Positions 34,137 through 42,829 of a DNA stretch of 64,000 nucleotides are shown one piece after another. Origin of the DNA: Devosia sp. Root436 (GTDB lineage: Bacteria > Pseudomonadota > Alphaproteobacteria > Rhizobiales > Devosiaceae); contig NZ_LMEM01000012.1 of the NCBI RefSeq assembly GCF_001426345.1, positions 243,196-307,195 on the forward strand, in the 5' to 3' direction. A program made the translations under genes and the position numbers. The notes below the pieces were generated by a model. That model saw nothing but the letters and a program-made list of their open reading frames with translations. It made no database searches and had not been told where the DNA came from. Each line of letters begins with the position of its first letter. Position 1 is the stretch's first letter.

Positions 34137-35000
34137 GTGTCAAAGCAGTCATCCAGTCCCGTCCTTCGCTTCGCTCCCAGCCCCAACGGGCTGCTGCATC
34201 TCGGCCACGCCTTTTCGGCGCTCTATACCTGGCAGGCGGCGCGCCTGCTCGGCGGCACGGCCCTGCTGCGGATCGAAGACATCGACGCCGAACGCAGTAA
34301 ACCCGAATTCACCGCCTCCATCTTCGATGACCTGCATTGGCTCGGCCTCGACTGGCCCGAGCCGGTGCGGCAGCAGTCCCAGCATATGGACGCCTATGCT
34401 GATGCGGGCAACCACCTGCGCGATCTGGGCCTGCTCTATCCCTGCTTCTGCTCACGCAGTGACATTGCCTCCGCGGCTACCGGCACCGATCCCGATGGGG
34501 CGCCGCTCTATCCCGGCACCTGCCGGCATCTGGACCGGGGGCAGCAGATCGAGCGGCTGCAGCGGGGCTATGCGGTGCAGTTCCGGCTCGATAGTGCAAA
34601 AGCCATCGACAGCGCCGGCATGCTGACCTTCTCGGTGGTCGGGCCGCTGGTAACCGACCGCCCGCAAGTCCGTCATGCACGGCCCGAACGCTGGGGCGAC
34701 GTGGTGCTGCAGCGCAAGGGCACGCCATCAAGCTATCACCTGAGCGTGGTGGTGGACGACGCGGCCCAGGGCGTGACGCATGTCACCCGTGGCCGCGATA
34801 TGGAGGCGGCAACCGACATTCATGTCCTGCTGCAGATGCTGCTGGGCCTGCCCTCGCCCATCTACAATTTCCACCGGCTGATCCTCGACGACGAGGGCCG
34901 CAAGCTCAGCAAGTCGAAAGGCTCGAAGAGCCTTGCCGACCTGCGGGCCAGGGGATGGACGCCGGACGATGTGCGCAGAGCGGTCGGGATCGTCCAGTAG
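34137..35000 (+). CDS. gluQRS: Glutamyl-Q tRNA(Asp) synthetase
   Basis: GluQRS is a truncated glutamyl-tRNA synthetase that attaches glutamate to queuosine in tRNA-Asp. The 287-residue protein has the class I motifs RFAPSPNGLLHLGHAFSAL (HIGH-like) and KLSKSKGSK (KMSKS-like), and lacks the anticodon-binding domain. Cys residues in YPCFCSRSDIA and YPGTCRHL are the zinc site. The start is GTG with a weak ribosome binding site, so it could be slightly different. It is alone on its strand. Confidence 0.93.
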   Translation: MSKQSSSPVLRFAPSPNGLLHLGHAFSALYTWQAARLLGGTALLRIEDIDAERSKPEFTASIFDDLHWLGLDWPEPVRQQSQHMDAYADAGNHLRDLGLLYPCFCSRSDIASAATGTDPDGAPLYPGTCRHLDRGQQIERLQRGYAVQFRLDSAKAIDSAGMLTFSVVGPLVTDRPQVRHARPERWGDVVLQRKGTPSSYHLSVVVDDAAQGVTHVTRGRDMEAATDIHVLLQMLLGLPSPIYNFHRLILDDEGRKLSKSKGSKSLADLRARGWTPDDVRRAVGIVQ

Positions 35001-35026
35001 ATTCGGGGCCGGAGGGGATGTCGGCA

Positions 35027-35980
35027 TCAGGCGGCCTTCTTCACCGCCTTGCCGAGAAGTTCTTCGACCGTCACCCGTACCGCCACGTCGAATGGCGTGG
35101 CGAAATCCGGACCCAGCAGGGCATGGAGGCGCGGATCGGTCAGTTCCATTTCGTTGCGCCACAGGTAGCGCATGCGGTAGATGTCGCGCATTACCGGATT
35201 GACCAGCCCCAGCGCCCGCAGCAACCACCACGGCATCGGCTTGACCGCCAGCGGCGCCGGGGCCGCCTGCTGAATCGCCGTCATCACCTGGCGATGGGTC
35301 ACCCAATGGCCGGCAAAGTGCCGGTTCTCGAAGGCGGCGAGCTGCGCACGCTGCTCGCCAAGCGCCGCAAAGGCCCGGCCCAGGTCGGGCAGATAGGCCC
35401 AGCAATGACGCATATCGAGGTCGCCCAGGTGATAGAGCCGGCCCTTGGCATGCTCCATCAGCATGGCCTGTTCAAACCACTCGCCGCGATTGCCCGGACC
35501 ATAGAAATCGCCGGCCCGCAGGATGATCGCCTGGAACTGCCCCGCCTCGGCCGCCGCTTTCAGCATCTGTTCGAGCCGGATGCGGATATCGCCGCGCTTC
35601 GCCTCGGCACGCTGGCGCAAGTCCGGTCCGATGATACGGTCGCCCGCGCTATAATTGTAGATCGTGCCCGGAAATAGCAGCGTCTTGCCGCTGCCCGCCA
35701 TGGCGTCGATCACCACCTGCAATTGCGCCTCGGCCCGGCCATTGCCCCAGCCGTCGTAGCGCAGATGCAGACCATGGACCACCACATCGGCATCGACGAT
35801 GGCGGCCTTGACCACCGCGACATCGTCGGCATCCCCGGCGATGAACCGCGTATGCTCCACCGGGCGGCGATTGCTGCGTCCCAGCCCCGTAACCTGCCAG
35901 CCCGCATCGCGAAACGCCACCATGGCGGCATTGCCGAGGTGACCGTTGCTGCCGAGAACCGTAACCTTACCCTTGGACAT
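35027..35980 (-). CDS. NAD(P)-dependent epimerase/dehydratase (extended SDR)
   Basis: This is a 317-residue Rossmann protein starting MSKGKVTVLGSNGHLGNAAMVAF, with a GxxGxxG-type cofactor loop (GSNGHLG). FPGTIYNYS provides the tyrosine region of the active site, and RAGDFYGPGNRG is typical of NAD-dependent epimerases. The substrate is unknown. It is divergent from a LysR regulator with a LysR box between them, so it is probably that regulator's target. Confidence 0.88.
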   Translation of the reverse strand: MSKGKVTVLGSNGHLGNAAMVAFRDAGWQVTGLGRSNRRPVEHTRFIAGDADDVAVVKAAIVDADVVVHGLHLRYDGWGNGRAEAQLQVVIDAMAGSGKTLLFPGTIYNYSAGDRIIGPDLRQRAEAKRGDIRIRLEQMLKAAAEAGQFQAIILRAGDFYGPGNRGEWFEQAMLMEHAKGRLYHLGDLDMRHCWAYLPDLGRAFAALGEQRAQLAAFENRHFAGHWVTHRQVMTAIQQAAPAPLAVKPMPWWLLRALGLVNPVMRDIYRMRYLWRNEMELTDPRLHALLGPDFATPFDVAVRVTVEELLGKAVKKAA

Positions 35981-36016
35981 GCTGTGCTCCTTTGTTGATG
36001 ACACCAGCATGCCCAA

Positions 36017-36031
36017 TGCAATAATGTTGCA
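36017..36031. promoter_or_regulatory. LysR-type T-N11-A box
   Basis: TGCAA-TAATG-TTGCA is a perfect five-base dyad with the T-N11-A spacing of LysR operators. It lies in the 85-base gap between the divergent SDR and lysR genes, 35 bases from the lysR start. Confidence 0.7.
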
Positions 36032-36065
36032 CTATTCTCGTTTTTCGTGGGTTTGACATTCAACC

Positions 36066-36956
36066 ATGAATAGGCAACCGGACTGGTCGCTGTGGCGCAG
36101 CTTTGCCGCGGTGATCGCCAATGGCTCGCTCTCTGCCGCCGCGCGGGCGCTCAAGCTCAGCCAGCCCACCTTGGGCCGACATATCGAGGCGCTGGAAGCC
36201 GGCCTGGGCCTGCCGCTGTTCGAGCGCACGCTGACCGGCCTCAAGCCCACCGCCGCTGCATTGCAGCTCTATGGGCCCGTAGCCGAGGCCGAGGCGAATC
36301 TCGCCACGGCCACCATGCTGGCCGAAGGAGCGCAGGCCGAGCCGGGCGGCACCGTGCGGATCACCGCCAGCGCCATGATTTCCAACTATGTCCTGCCCGA
36401 CCTGCTGCTTGGCATCCGGGAGCGCCATCCGCGCATTGCCATCGAAGTGGTGCCCTCCGATTCGGCCGAGAACCTGCTGCTGCGAGAGGCCGACATCGCC
36501 ATCCGCATGTTCCGCCCCACCCAGCTCGAACTGGTCACCCGCCGGCTGGGCGACATCGCGCTGGTACCCGCCGCCCATGAGCGCTACCTGGAGCGCCGCG
36601 GCACACCGGCATCGGTCGACGCACTATGGAGCCACGACCTGATCGGGTTCGATCGGTCCGACGCCATCCTGCTGCATGCGCGCAACCTCGGCATCACCCT
36701 CAGCCGCGACAATTTCGTCCTGCGCTCCGACGACCAGCCGCATCTGTGGGAACTGATCAAGGCCGGCCTTGGCATTGGCTTTGCCCAGGAAAACCTGGCC
36801 CGGCGCACCCCGGGAATCGTCGCCCTGCCGATCGACCTGGCCATTCCGCCGCTCGAAATCTGGCTGACCACGCACAGGGATTTGTTCACGTCGCACCGGA
36901 TTCGTGCCATCTATGACGCGCTGGCCGAGGGTCTCCTCACCTATATCAACGCCTAG
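36066..36956 (+). CDS. LysR-family transcriptional regulator
   Basis: This is a 296-residue LTTR. The winged helix is WRSFAAVIANGSLSAAARALKLSQPTLGRHIEALEAGLGLPLFER (residues about 10-54 in pieces). The substrate-binding domain covers about 90-290. It likely controls the divergent SDR gene through the box at 36017-36031. The inducer is unknown. It is followed after 21 bases by the HIG1-type gene, which may be a separate unit. Confidence 0.93.
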   Translation: MNRQPDWSLWRSFAAVIANGSLSAAARALKLSQPTLGRHIEALEAGLGLPLFERTLTGLKPTAAALQLYGPVAEAEANLATATMLAEGAQAEPGGTVRITASAMISNYVLPDLLLGIRERHPRIAIEVVPSDSAENLLLREADIAIRMFRPTQLELVTRRLGDIALVPAAHERYLERRGTPASVDALWSHDLIGFDRSDAILLHARNLGITLSRDNFVLRSDDQPHLWELIKAGLGIGFAQENLARRTPGIVALPIDLAIPPLEIWLTTHRDLFTSHRIRAIYDALAEGLLTYINA

Positions 36957-36977
36957 CAACCTTTTCGGCAGGACCTC

Positions 36978-37175
36978 ATGCAGACCGCTCTCAATATCGC
37001 CATCGCCCTCGCCTTGCTGTTCGTCGTCATCGTGCTCGGCATGGGCCTGTGGAACATGCTCAAGGGCGGGCCGGGCAATACCAGCCAGCGCCTGATGCGC
37101 CTGCGCGTCGCCGGCCAGGCCGTGGCCCTGATCCTGCTGCTGGCCGCGCTGTTCCTCTTCGGCGGACGCGGCTAA
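36978..37175 (+). CDS. HIG1-domain twin-transmembrane protein
   Basis: This is a 65-residue protein with two membrane helices (about 3-25 and 45-62) joined by GGPGNTSQRLMRLRV, the pattern of the HIG1 family. Mitochondrial relatives act with respiratory complexes III and IV. It sits nine bases before a cobalamin adenosyltransferase gene, an arrangement that I recall as common in alphaproteobacteria, so the two are likely co-transcribed. Confidence 0.85.
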   Translation: MQTALNIAIALALLFVVIVLGMGLWNMLKGGPGNTSQRLMRLRVAGQAVALILLLAALFLFGGRG

Positions 37176-37184
37176 ATCCCGGCC

Positions 37185-37790
37185 ATGGTCAAGCTCAACC
37201 GCATCTACACCAAGACCGGCGACGACGGCACAACCGGCCTGGTGCGCGGCCCCCGCCGCCCCAAATACGACCTGCGGGTCGCAGCCTATGGCACGGTGGA
37301 GGAAGCCAATGCCTGCGTCGGCATGGCGCGGCTGCACACCGCCTCCATGCCCAAGATCGATATGCTGCTGGGCCGCATCCAGAACGACCTGTTCGATGTC
37401 GGCTCGGACCTGGCAACGCCCGGCGCCGACGAAGCCGACGCCGACTATCCCTCGCTGCGCATCCGTCCGGTACAGACCGAATTCCTCGAAAAGCAGATCG
37501 ACCACTACAATGCCGATATCGAGCCGCTGAAGAGCTTCATCCTGCCCGGCGGCTCACCCCTCGCGGCGGCCCTCCATGTGGCTCGCACGGTGACCCGGCG
37601 GGCCGAGCGCATCACCGTCGAACTGGCCGCAACCGAGGCCGATACCAGCCCCGAAGCCGTGCGCTACCTCAACCGTCTCTCCGACCTGCTCTTCGTGCTG
37701 GCGCGTGTCGCCAACAATAATGGCGTCAAGGACGTGCTCTGGATTCCGGGCAGCAATGGCGACGTCAAGAAGGGCGGCGCCAGGGAGTAG
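37185..37790 (+). CDS. ATP:cob(I)alamin adenosyltransferase, PduO type
   Basis: This enzyme makes adenosylcobalamin from cob(I)alamin and ATP. The 201-residue protein has the PduO signatures YTKTGDDGTTGLV at the N-terminus (ATP site), FDVGSDLATP, the helix HVARTVTRRAER and RYLNRLSDLLFVLAR. It is co-directional with the HIG1 protein. No B12-dependent enzyme is in the window. The protein is complete and ends three bases from the convergent diguanylate cyclase. Confidence 0.95.
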   Translation: MVKLNRIYTKTGDDGTTGLVRGPRRPKYDLRVAAYGTVEEANACVGMARLHTASMPKIDMLLGRIQNDLFDVGSDLATPGADEADADYPSLRIRPVQTEFLEKQIDHYNADIEPLKSFILPGGSPLAAALHVARTVTRRAERITVELAATEADTSPEAVRYLNRLSDLLFVLARVANNNGVKDVLWIPGSNGDVKKGGARE

Positions 37791-37792
37791 GG

Positions 37793-38938
37793 TCAGGCCG
37801 CACGGTGTGGTGATTCCACGATACTGAGCGCCGGGCCCACTGCCGCCGGGGACCGCAGCAGCATTTCCCCCGAAAACACGACCCGGTTGCGCCCGCCGCG
37901 CTTGGCGGCATAGAGCGCCGCATCGGCTTGCACGAACAGCGCGTCGCTGGGTGTGGTGCCGGGGCCGACGGCGACACCGAAGCTGGCCGTGATGGCGATG
38001 GTTCGCCCTTCCCAATGGATGTCCAGCGTCTCGATGGACCGGCGCAATCTCTCGGCGATCACCTGCGCCGCGACCGGATCGGTATCGGGCAGCAGCACCG
38101 CCAATTCCTCCCCGCCGAGCCGCGACAGCAGGTCGCGATTGCGCATATTGGCCCGCAGGATCATCGATATCTGCTGCAGCACATAGTCGCCCGCCGCGTG
38201 GCCATGGGTGTCATTGACCACCTTGAAGTGGTCGAGATCGATCAGCAGCAGCGCCGCCGAGCGGTCATCGGGCCGCAGTCCGGCAATGCCGCGCTCGAAG
38301 GCGCGACGATTGGGCAGGGCCGTCAGCGGATCGGTCAGCGCGCGGGTTTTCCAATGCTGCTCGCGGGCAATCTGGTTGAGCTCACGGTCGACGAACAGGC
38401 CGAGCAGCACCGAGGCGAACACCGAAGCGGCGACCATATAGGGGCCGATCAGGCTCAGCAGCGTCGCCATGCTCGCATAGCCCATGCTCATGCCGGTGAA
38501 GAGATAGCACGAGACTACGAGGCCCAACACAACCAGGTGCCGCGCCTTGATGCGCGTCCTGGGGCGCAGGAAATAGCGCCAGCCCAGTCCGAGCAATGCC
38601 GCCACCGCGATTCCCACCGCACCGGGTAGCGCTGCCGCGCCGCCAAGCCAAATCCGGTAGCCAGCGCCGACCACCACGGCGACCAGCGCCGCCGGCCAAC
38701 CGCCGAAGGCGGCGGCAAAGCCCACGATAAGCGCACGCGAATCGACCATCACGCCCTGCCCGATATGGGCCGGCGCCATCATGGCGACAACCGCGCCGAT
38801 GCCGAAGATCACCCCGTGGATCAGCGAGCGCAGGATGGGATGCCAGAGTTGCCGCTCGACTGCGCCAAAGGCGATAGCCAGCAGCGCCAGCAGGCTGACG
38901 CCGTGGATCAGGGCGAGAAGCAGTTCCTGGACGAGCAT
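37793..38938 (-). CDS. Membrane-bound diguanylate cyclase (GGDEF)
   Basis: This enzyme makes cyclic di-GMP. The 381-residue protein has about six N-terminal helices (1-185) of the 5TM-5TMR_LYT sensor type, followed by a GGDEF domain from about 200. The active site is GGEEL (275-279), an active variant; LLIDLDHFKVVNDTHGH is intact. The RxxD inhibitory site is present as RNRD, five residues before GGEEL, so product inhibition is expected. The start at 38938 is chosen at the first hydrophobic helix; 38962 is possible. The ligand is unknown. Confidence 0.92.
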   Translation of the reverse strand: MLVQELLLALIHGVSLLALLAIAFGAVERQLWHPILRSLIHGVIFGIGAVVAMMAPAHIGQGVMVDSRALIVGFAAAFGGWPAALVAVVVGAGYRIWLGGAAALPGAVGIAVAALLGLGWRYFLRPRTRIKARHLVVLGLVVSCYLFTGMSMGYASMATLLSLIGPYMVAASVFASVLLGLFVDRELNQIAREQHWKTRALTDPLTALPNRRAFERGIAGLRPDDRSAALLLIDLDHFKVVNDTHGHAAGDYVLQQISMILRANMRNRDLLSRLGGEELAVLLPDTDPVAAQVIAERLRRSIETLDIHWEGRTIAITASFGVAVGPGTTPSDALFVQADAALYAAKRGGRNRVVFSGEMLLRSPAAVGPALSIVESPHRAA

Positions 38939-39165
38939 GGCTTGCGGACCGGCTCCGGGCATCGAATGGCACCATTTGCCGATAGAAGCGTAAGCGAGGC
39001 GTGAACTTGCGGCCGCGCCCGCGACAACTCCGTCCAGCGCCGTTAATGCGGGGTAAAGGCCTGCGACCTTTGCAAATTTCACTAAATTGCCACGATTGCC
39101 CAAGGTTTTGTTTACATCCGATCCCTAGGCTGAATGTCGGGCTATCAGCGAAAAGGAGGTCCGGC

Positions 39166-39348
39166 ATGAATTCCGACCTCTCGATGCAGATGATGCAGAT
39201 GAACTCGGTCAAGCTGCAGAACAGCATGCAGATTGCCGTGTTCAAAAAAGCCAACGAGATGCAGACCGACCTGATCAACACCCTGATCGAGGTGTCGCAG
39301 TCGGCACCCCCGCCCGGCCAGGGCACCAAGGTCGACAAAACGGCCTAG
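39166..39348 (+). CDS. Small YjfB-like putative motility protein
   Basis: This is a 60-residue protein, MNSDLSMQMMQMNSVKLQNS..., very rich in Met and Gln, resembling the YjfB family annotated as putative motility proteins. AAGGAGGT directly upstream is an unusually strong ribosome binding site for this window. There are no flagellar genes near. It is followed 18 bases later by a second small gene, also with a good site. Its 227-base upstream gap separates it from the divergent diguanylate cyclase. Confidence 0.72.
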   Translation: MNSDLSMQMMQMNSVKLQNSMQIAVFKKANEMQTDLINTLIEVSQSAPPPGQGTKVDKTA

Positions 39349-39366
39349 CAAGCAAGGAGACCGCCG

Positions 39367-39585
39367 ATGAGCGCCCTTGGAATTGGCCCAGCCGTCATGA
39401 TCAATCGCCTTGTCCACCGGGAAGGCGATGCCACCACACCCCACCTGGCCAAGGTCGCCAAGCTGCGCATGGACCTGATGGTCGCGGCCGACAAGGAAGA
39501 GGCCAGGCAGGCGCTGTTCAAACCGGCAGACGAAGTCGAACCGACACTGATCGATTCCGGCGCCGTGGTGGACAGGCTGGTCTAG
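39367..39585 (+). CDS. Hypothetical 72-residue protein
   Basis: I do not recognise this family. The protein is soluble and helical (RLVHREGDATTPHLAKVAKLRMDLMVAADKEEARQALF) with no signal or membrane span. It is 18 bases after the YjfB-like gene and preceded by AAGGAGA, so the two are probably co-expressed. Its stop codon TAG is directly followed by a family C repeat. Confidence 0.65.
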   Translation: MSALGIGPAVMINRLVHREGDATTPHLAKVAKLRMDLMVAADKEEARQALFKPADEVEPTLIDSGAVVDRLV

Positions 39586-39689
39586 AGCATGTCTCCCGAA
39601 AGTGGGCCCGGTTTCGGGACAAAGACATGCGTGAAATCAAAAGGCTAAAGCGAACGGAGCGAATCTGAAAGATCGCGACTCGCTTTAGA
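39584..39689. repeat. Intergenic palindromic repeat, family C
   Basis: GCATGTCT...AGACATGC and CCCGAAA...TTTCGGG are nested inverted arms (about 39587-39630). CTAAAGCG...CGCTTTAG forms a second hairpin (about 39645-39687). Elements of this GAGCATG...GAAA(G)TGGG...CGGTTT type are, from general knowledge, scattered through Hyphomicrobiales genomes. The right end supplies the stop codon of tlpA. Confidence 0.8.
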
Positions 39690-40347
39690 CCCCAAGCTCC
39701 AGCAGCTTTTCGATCACCGCTTCGCCATCGGGCGTGTCCCAATGCGCCGGGCCCTGCAACACGGCCAGTTCGCACCCATTCTCATCCAGCACCAGCGTCG
39801 CCGGCAGGCCGATCGCCACCGCCTGCTGCTTGAGCCGTTCGAACGCGGCAAAGGTGTTGTCGGCATAGAGCGGCAGGTTGTTAAAGTTGTTCTCGTCGAG
39901 GAAGGCCTGCGCCTTTTCAAGCCCACCCTCGCCAATGTCGAGATTGACAGGCAGCACCATGAAGGCGTCCGAATTGTATTTGGTAGCCAGGGCATCGAGC
40001 GCGGGCATTTCCTCGCGGCACGGCACGCACCAGCTTGCCCAGAAATTGACCAGCAGCGCCTTGCCCTTGAAATCGGCAATGGTCATCGCGGTGCCGGCAG
40101 CGTCCTTGAAGGCCATGGCCGCATAGCCCCGGCCCTCGCCGGTGCCGTTGAGTGCGGCCAGCTCGCCCACCGCCGCCATGTCGATGGCTGCGGCATCCTC
40201 GGCCTGCACCGGGCATTCCTTTGCCTGCCCGGCATTGCCGAGCCACACCCACGCCGCTATAGCTACCGCCAATCCCACAAGGCCCAGGATGACCCATAGC
40301 CGGACCCGGCTCGTCGCTCCGGGGCGGGGTGCTTGCGTGTCGGTCAT
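39685..40347 (-). CDS. TlpA-like membrane-anchored thioredoxin
   Basis: This is a 220-residue disulfide reductase of the TlpA/ResA type. Residues about 15-36 are an N-terminal anchor, and the periplasmic thioredoxin fold has Cys107-Val-Pro-Cys110 in FWASWCVPCREEMP. Such proteins deliver electrons to cytochrome c or CuA maturation. The gene is divergent from argH, a layout I recall from rhizobia. Its stop codon comes from a family C repeat, so its last residues may be younger than the rest. Confidence 0.93.
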   Translation of the reverse strand: MTDTQAPRPGATSRVRLWVILGLVGLAVAIAAWVWLGNAGQAKECPVQAEDAAAIDMAAVGELAALNGTGEGRGYAAMAFKDAAGTAMTIADFKGKALLVNFWASWCVPCREEMPALDALATKYNSDAFMVLPVNLDIGEGGLEKAQAFLDENNFNNLPLYADNTFAAFERLKQQAVAIGLPATLVLDENGCELAVLQGPAHWDTPDGEAVIEKLLELGV

Positions 40348-40361
40348 AGAGGTCTCCGGAA

Positions 40362-41807
40362 ATGAGCAACAAGATGTGGGGCGGACGGTTTGCCACCGGC
40401 CCCGACGCCATCATGGAAGAAATCAACGCCTCGATCGGGTTCGACCAGCGCCTGTTCCGCCAGGATATTGCCGGATCGATTGCCCATGCCACAATGCTCG
40501 CCGAGACGGGCATTCTGACGCATGAAGACCGCGACAGCATTGTAGCGGGTCTAACCGAGGTGCTGGCCGAAATCGAGGGCGGCAGCTTCACGTTCTCGCG
40601 GGCGCTGGAAGACATTCACATGAATGTCGAAAGCCGGCTGCGCGAAAAGATCGGCGATGCTGCCGGCCGGCTGCACACGGCCCGCTCGCGCAACGACCAG
40701 GTGGCGACCGATTTCAAGCTCTATGTGCGCGACACCATCGATACGCTGGTGGTGCAGGTGAACACCTTGCAACTGGCGCTGGTGACCCGCGCCGAGGACG
40801 AAGCCGAGACCATCATGCCCGGCTTCACCCATTTGCAGAGCGCCCAGCCGGTGACCTTCGGCCACCACCTGCTCGCCTATGTCGAAATGCTCGGGCGCGA
40901 TGCCGGGCGGCTGCTCGACGCACGCAAACGGTTGAACGAAAGCCCGCTGGGCTCGGCCGCGCTGGCCGGTACGCCCTACCCTATCGACCGGCACATGACG
41001 GCCGAAAAGCTCGGCTTCGACCGCCCGACGGCCAATAGCCTCGATGCCGTGTCCGACCGCGATTTCATCCTCGAAACCCTGGCCGCCGCTTCGATCTGCG
41101 CCATGCACCTGTCGCGCTTTGCCGAGGAAATGGTGATCTGGAGCAGCGCCCAGTTCGGCTTCGTGCGGCTTTCCGACAAGTTCACCACCGGCAGCTCGAT
41201 CATGCCGCAGAAGCGCAATCCCGATGCCGCCGAACTGGTGCGCGCCAAGATCGGCCGTATCCTGGGCGCGCTCACCAGCCTGCTCGTGGTGATGAAGGGG
41301 CTGCCGCTGGCCTATTCCAAGGACATGCAGGAAGACAAGGAAGTCGCCTTCGACGCGCTCGACGCCCTCTCCCTGTCATTGGCCGCCATGACCGGCATGG
41401 TCGGCGATCTGGTGCCCAATCGCGAGCGCATGCGGGCTTCGGCTTCGGCAGGCTTTTCCACCGCCACCGACATAGCCGACTGGCTGGTGCGCGAGATCAA
41501 CATCCCCTTCCGCGACGCCCACCATATTACCGGACAGATCGTTGCCCTGGCCGAGCAGAAAGGCTGCGGTCTCGAAGGACTGACCATCGAGGACTTCAAG
41601 TTCATCGACCAGCGCATCGACAGCCGCATCCACAAGGTTCTAACCGTCGAAGCCTCGGTCGCCGCAAGGCAGAGCTATGGCGGCACGGCCCCCGCCAACG
41701 TGTTGATCCAGGCCGCGCGCTGGAAAACCGAACTCACCGGCCAGCCGCATGAGCCGAGGCCCCTGGGCAAGAAGAAGCATGGCGGCCATGGTGAAGGGGG
41801 GGGTTGA
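40362..41807 (+). CDS. argH: Argininosuccinate lyase
   Basis: ArgH splits argininosuccinate into arginine and fumarate, the last step of arginine synthesis. The 481-residue protein begins [20 protein letters not shown]. The lyase signature [12 protein letters not shown] is present, and [10 protein letters not shown] and [11 protein letters not shown]-type segments are typical. The C-terminal tail after about 455, rich in Lys, Gly and His, is longer than usual. It is divergent from tlpA by 14 bases. A family A repeat follows. Confidence 0.97.
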   Translation: MSNKMWGGRFATGPDAIMEEINASIGFDQRLFRQDIAGSIAHATMLAETGILTHEDRDSIVAGLTEVLAEIEGGSFTFSRALEDIHMNVESRLREKIGDAAGRLHTARSRNDQVATDFKLYVRDTIDTLVVQVNTLQLALVTRAEDEAETIMPGFTHLQSAQPVTFGHHLLAYVEMLGRDAGRLLDARKRLNESPLGSAALAGTPYPIDRHMTAEKLGFDRPTANSLDAVSDRDFILETLAAASICAMHLSRFAEEMVIWSSAQFGFVRLSDKFTTGSSIMPQKRNPDAAELVRAKIGRILGALTSLLVVMKGLPLAYSKDMQEDKEVAFDALDALSLSLAAMTGMVGDLVPNRERMRASASAGFSTATDIADWLVREINIPFRDAHHITGQIVALAEQKGCGLEGLTIEDFKFIDQRIDSRIHKVLTVEASVAARQSYGGTAPANVLIQAARWKTELTGQPHEPRPLGKKKHGGHGEGGG

Positions 41808-41831
41808 GTAATTTGTGGCGAGCCCCGATCC

Positions 41832-41984
41832 TACCCCTCTCCCCTTGAGGGAGAGGGCGGAAATTCTTCGTCCAGAAGAATTTCCGGGTGAGGGGTTCTG
41901 CGCCATCCTATGCTTCAATGCTTATAGATGGCGCAGGACCCCTCATCCGCCCTTCGGGCACCTTCTCCCTCAAGGGGAGAAGGG
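41832..41984. repeat. Palindromic intergenic repeat, family A, copy 4
   Basis: It has the same layout as copies 2, 3 and 5. The variable hairpin at 41859-41885 has perfect 11-bp arms (GGAAATTCTTC/GAAGAATTTCC) around GTCCA. The right end at about 41962-41984 repeats CTCCCTCAAGGGGAG. The next gene's ribosome binding site begins seven bases after it. Confidence 0.9.
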
Positions 41985-42000
41985 AAGAACGGAGAGAACA

Positions 42001-42720
42001 TTGCATAACAAAAGCAGACAGATGCGCCTCACCGAGCGTCATGTCGGCTATCTCAGCCCCGAGGCGCCCTCCGAGGATATGCCGCCGCCGCCATCAGGCA
42101 TGCGCATCGCGACACCGGAAGACTTCACCGCCACCATTGCCCAGTTGTTGCCGCCCGATCACGACCATGACGAAGTCTGGATCTTCGCCTATGGCTCGCT
42201 GATCTGGAAACCGGCCTGTGACTTCGTCGAGATGCGTACCGGGCTGGTGCGCGGCTGGCACCGCGCCTTCTGCCTGGGCTGGAACAACCGCTTTCGCGGG
42301 TCGGACGCCAATCCTGGGCTGATGCTGGCGCTCGATCGCGGCGGCGCCTGCAATGGCGTGCTCTACCGCCTGCCGCCGGGCAAGATCGATGAATGCCTGA
42401 CCAAGCTGCTGGAACGCGAAATGGGCTGGCTGCCGTCATCCTTTCCGCCGCGCTGGGTCAATGCGCGGAGTGGCGACCGGGTGATCCGCGCCATCACCTT
42501 CTGCATCGACCGCCATTCCGGCCGCTACGTCTCGGGCCTCACCATCGATGCCATAGCCGACGTCCTGGCGACCGCCGTGGGCTCTCGCGGCTCGATGGCC
42601 GAATATCTCTTCGCCACCGTGCGGCATCTCGAGGAGATAGGCATCCACGATCCCCACCTCTGGCAATTGCAAGCGCTGGTCGCCGACCGCATCGAAGCCG
42701 CTTATGAGCCGGATCGGTAA
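42001..42720 (+). CDS. ChaC-type gamma-glutamylcyclotransferase
   Basis: This protein of up to 239 residues is a ChaC-like gamma-glutamylcyclotransferase, which turns glutathione into 5-oxoproline and Cys-Gly. VWIFAYGSLIWKPACDFVEMRTGLVRGWHRAFCLG is the substrate-binding signature. The Glu of LLEREMGW is the catalytic acid candidate. A TTG at 42001 has GGAGA five bases before it; ATG at 42022 is the alternative, without a site. It follows a family A repeat. A second, shorter family member is at 56679. Confidence 0.9.
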   Translation: MHNKSRQMRLTERHVGYLSPEAPSEDMPPPPSGMRIATPEDFTATIAQLLPPDHDHDEVWIFAYGSLIWKPACDFVEMRTGLVRGWHRAFCLGWNNRFRGSDANPGLMLALDRGGACNGVLYRLPPGKIDECLTKLLEREMGWLPSSFPPRWVNARSGDRVIRAITFCIDRHSGRYVSGLTIDAIADVLATAVGSRGSMAEYLFATVRHLEEIGIHDPHLWQLQALVADRIEAAYEPDR

Positions 42721-42773
42721 GTCTTGCTTTTGTTTTCGGTAGCAGTGAACTACGGAACTATCAACCTCTCTCA

Positions 42774-42799
42774 ATGTCATTCCGGCGCAGGCGTGACAT
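42774..42799. repeat. Small palindromic remnant, family E-like
   Basis: ATGTCATTCCGGC...GCGTGACAT has six-base outer arms and resembles half of the CGTCATTCCCGCG repeat at 53305. It lies in the 109-base gap before lysA. It is short and could be chance. Confidence 0.35.
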
Positions 42800-42829
42800 C
42801 GTGGGTGTGGATATTTTGAGGACGATGCC

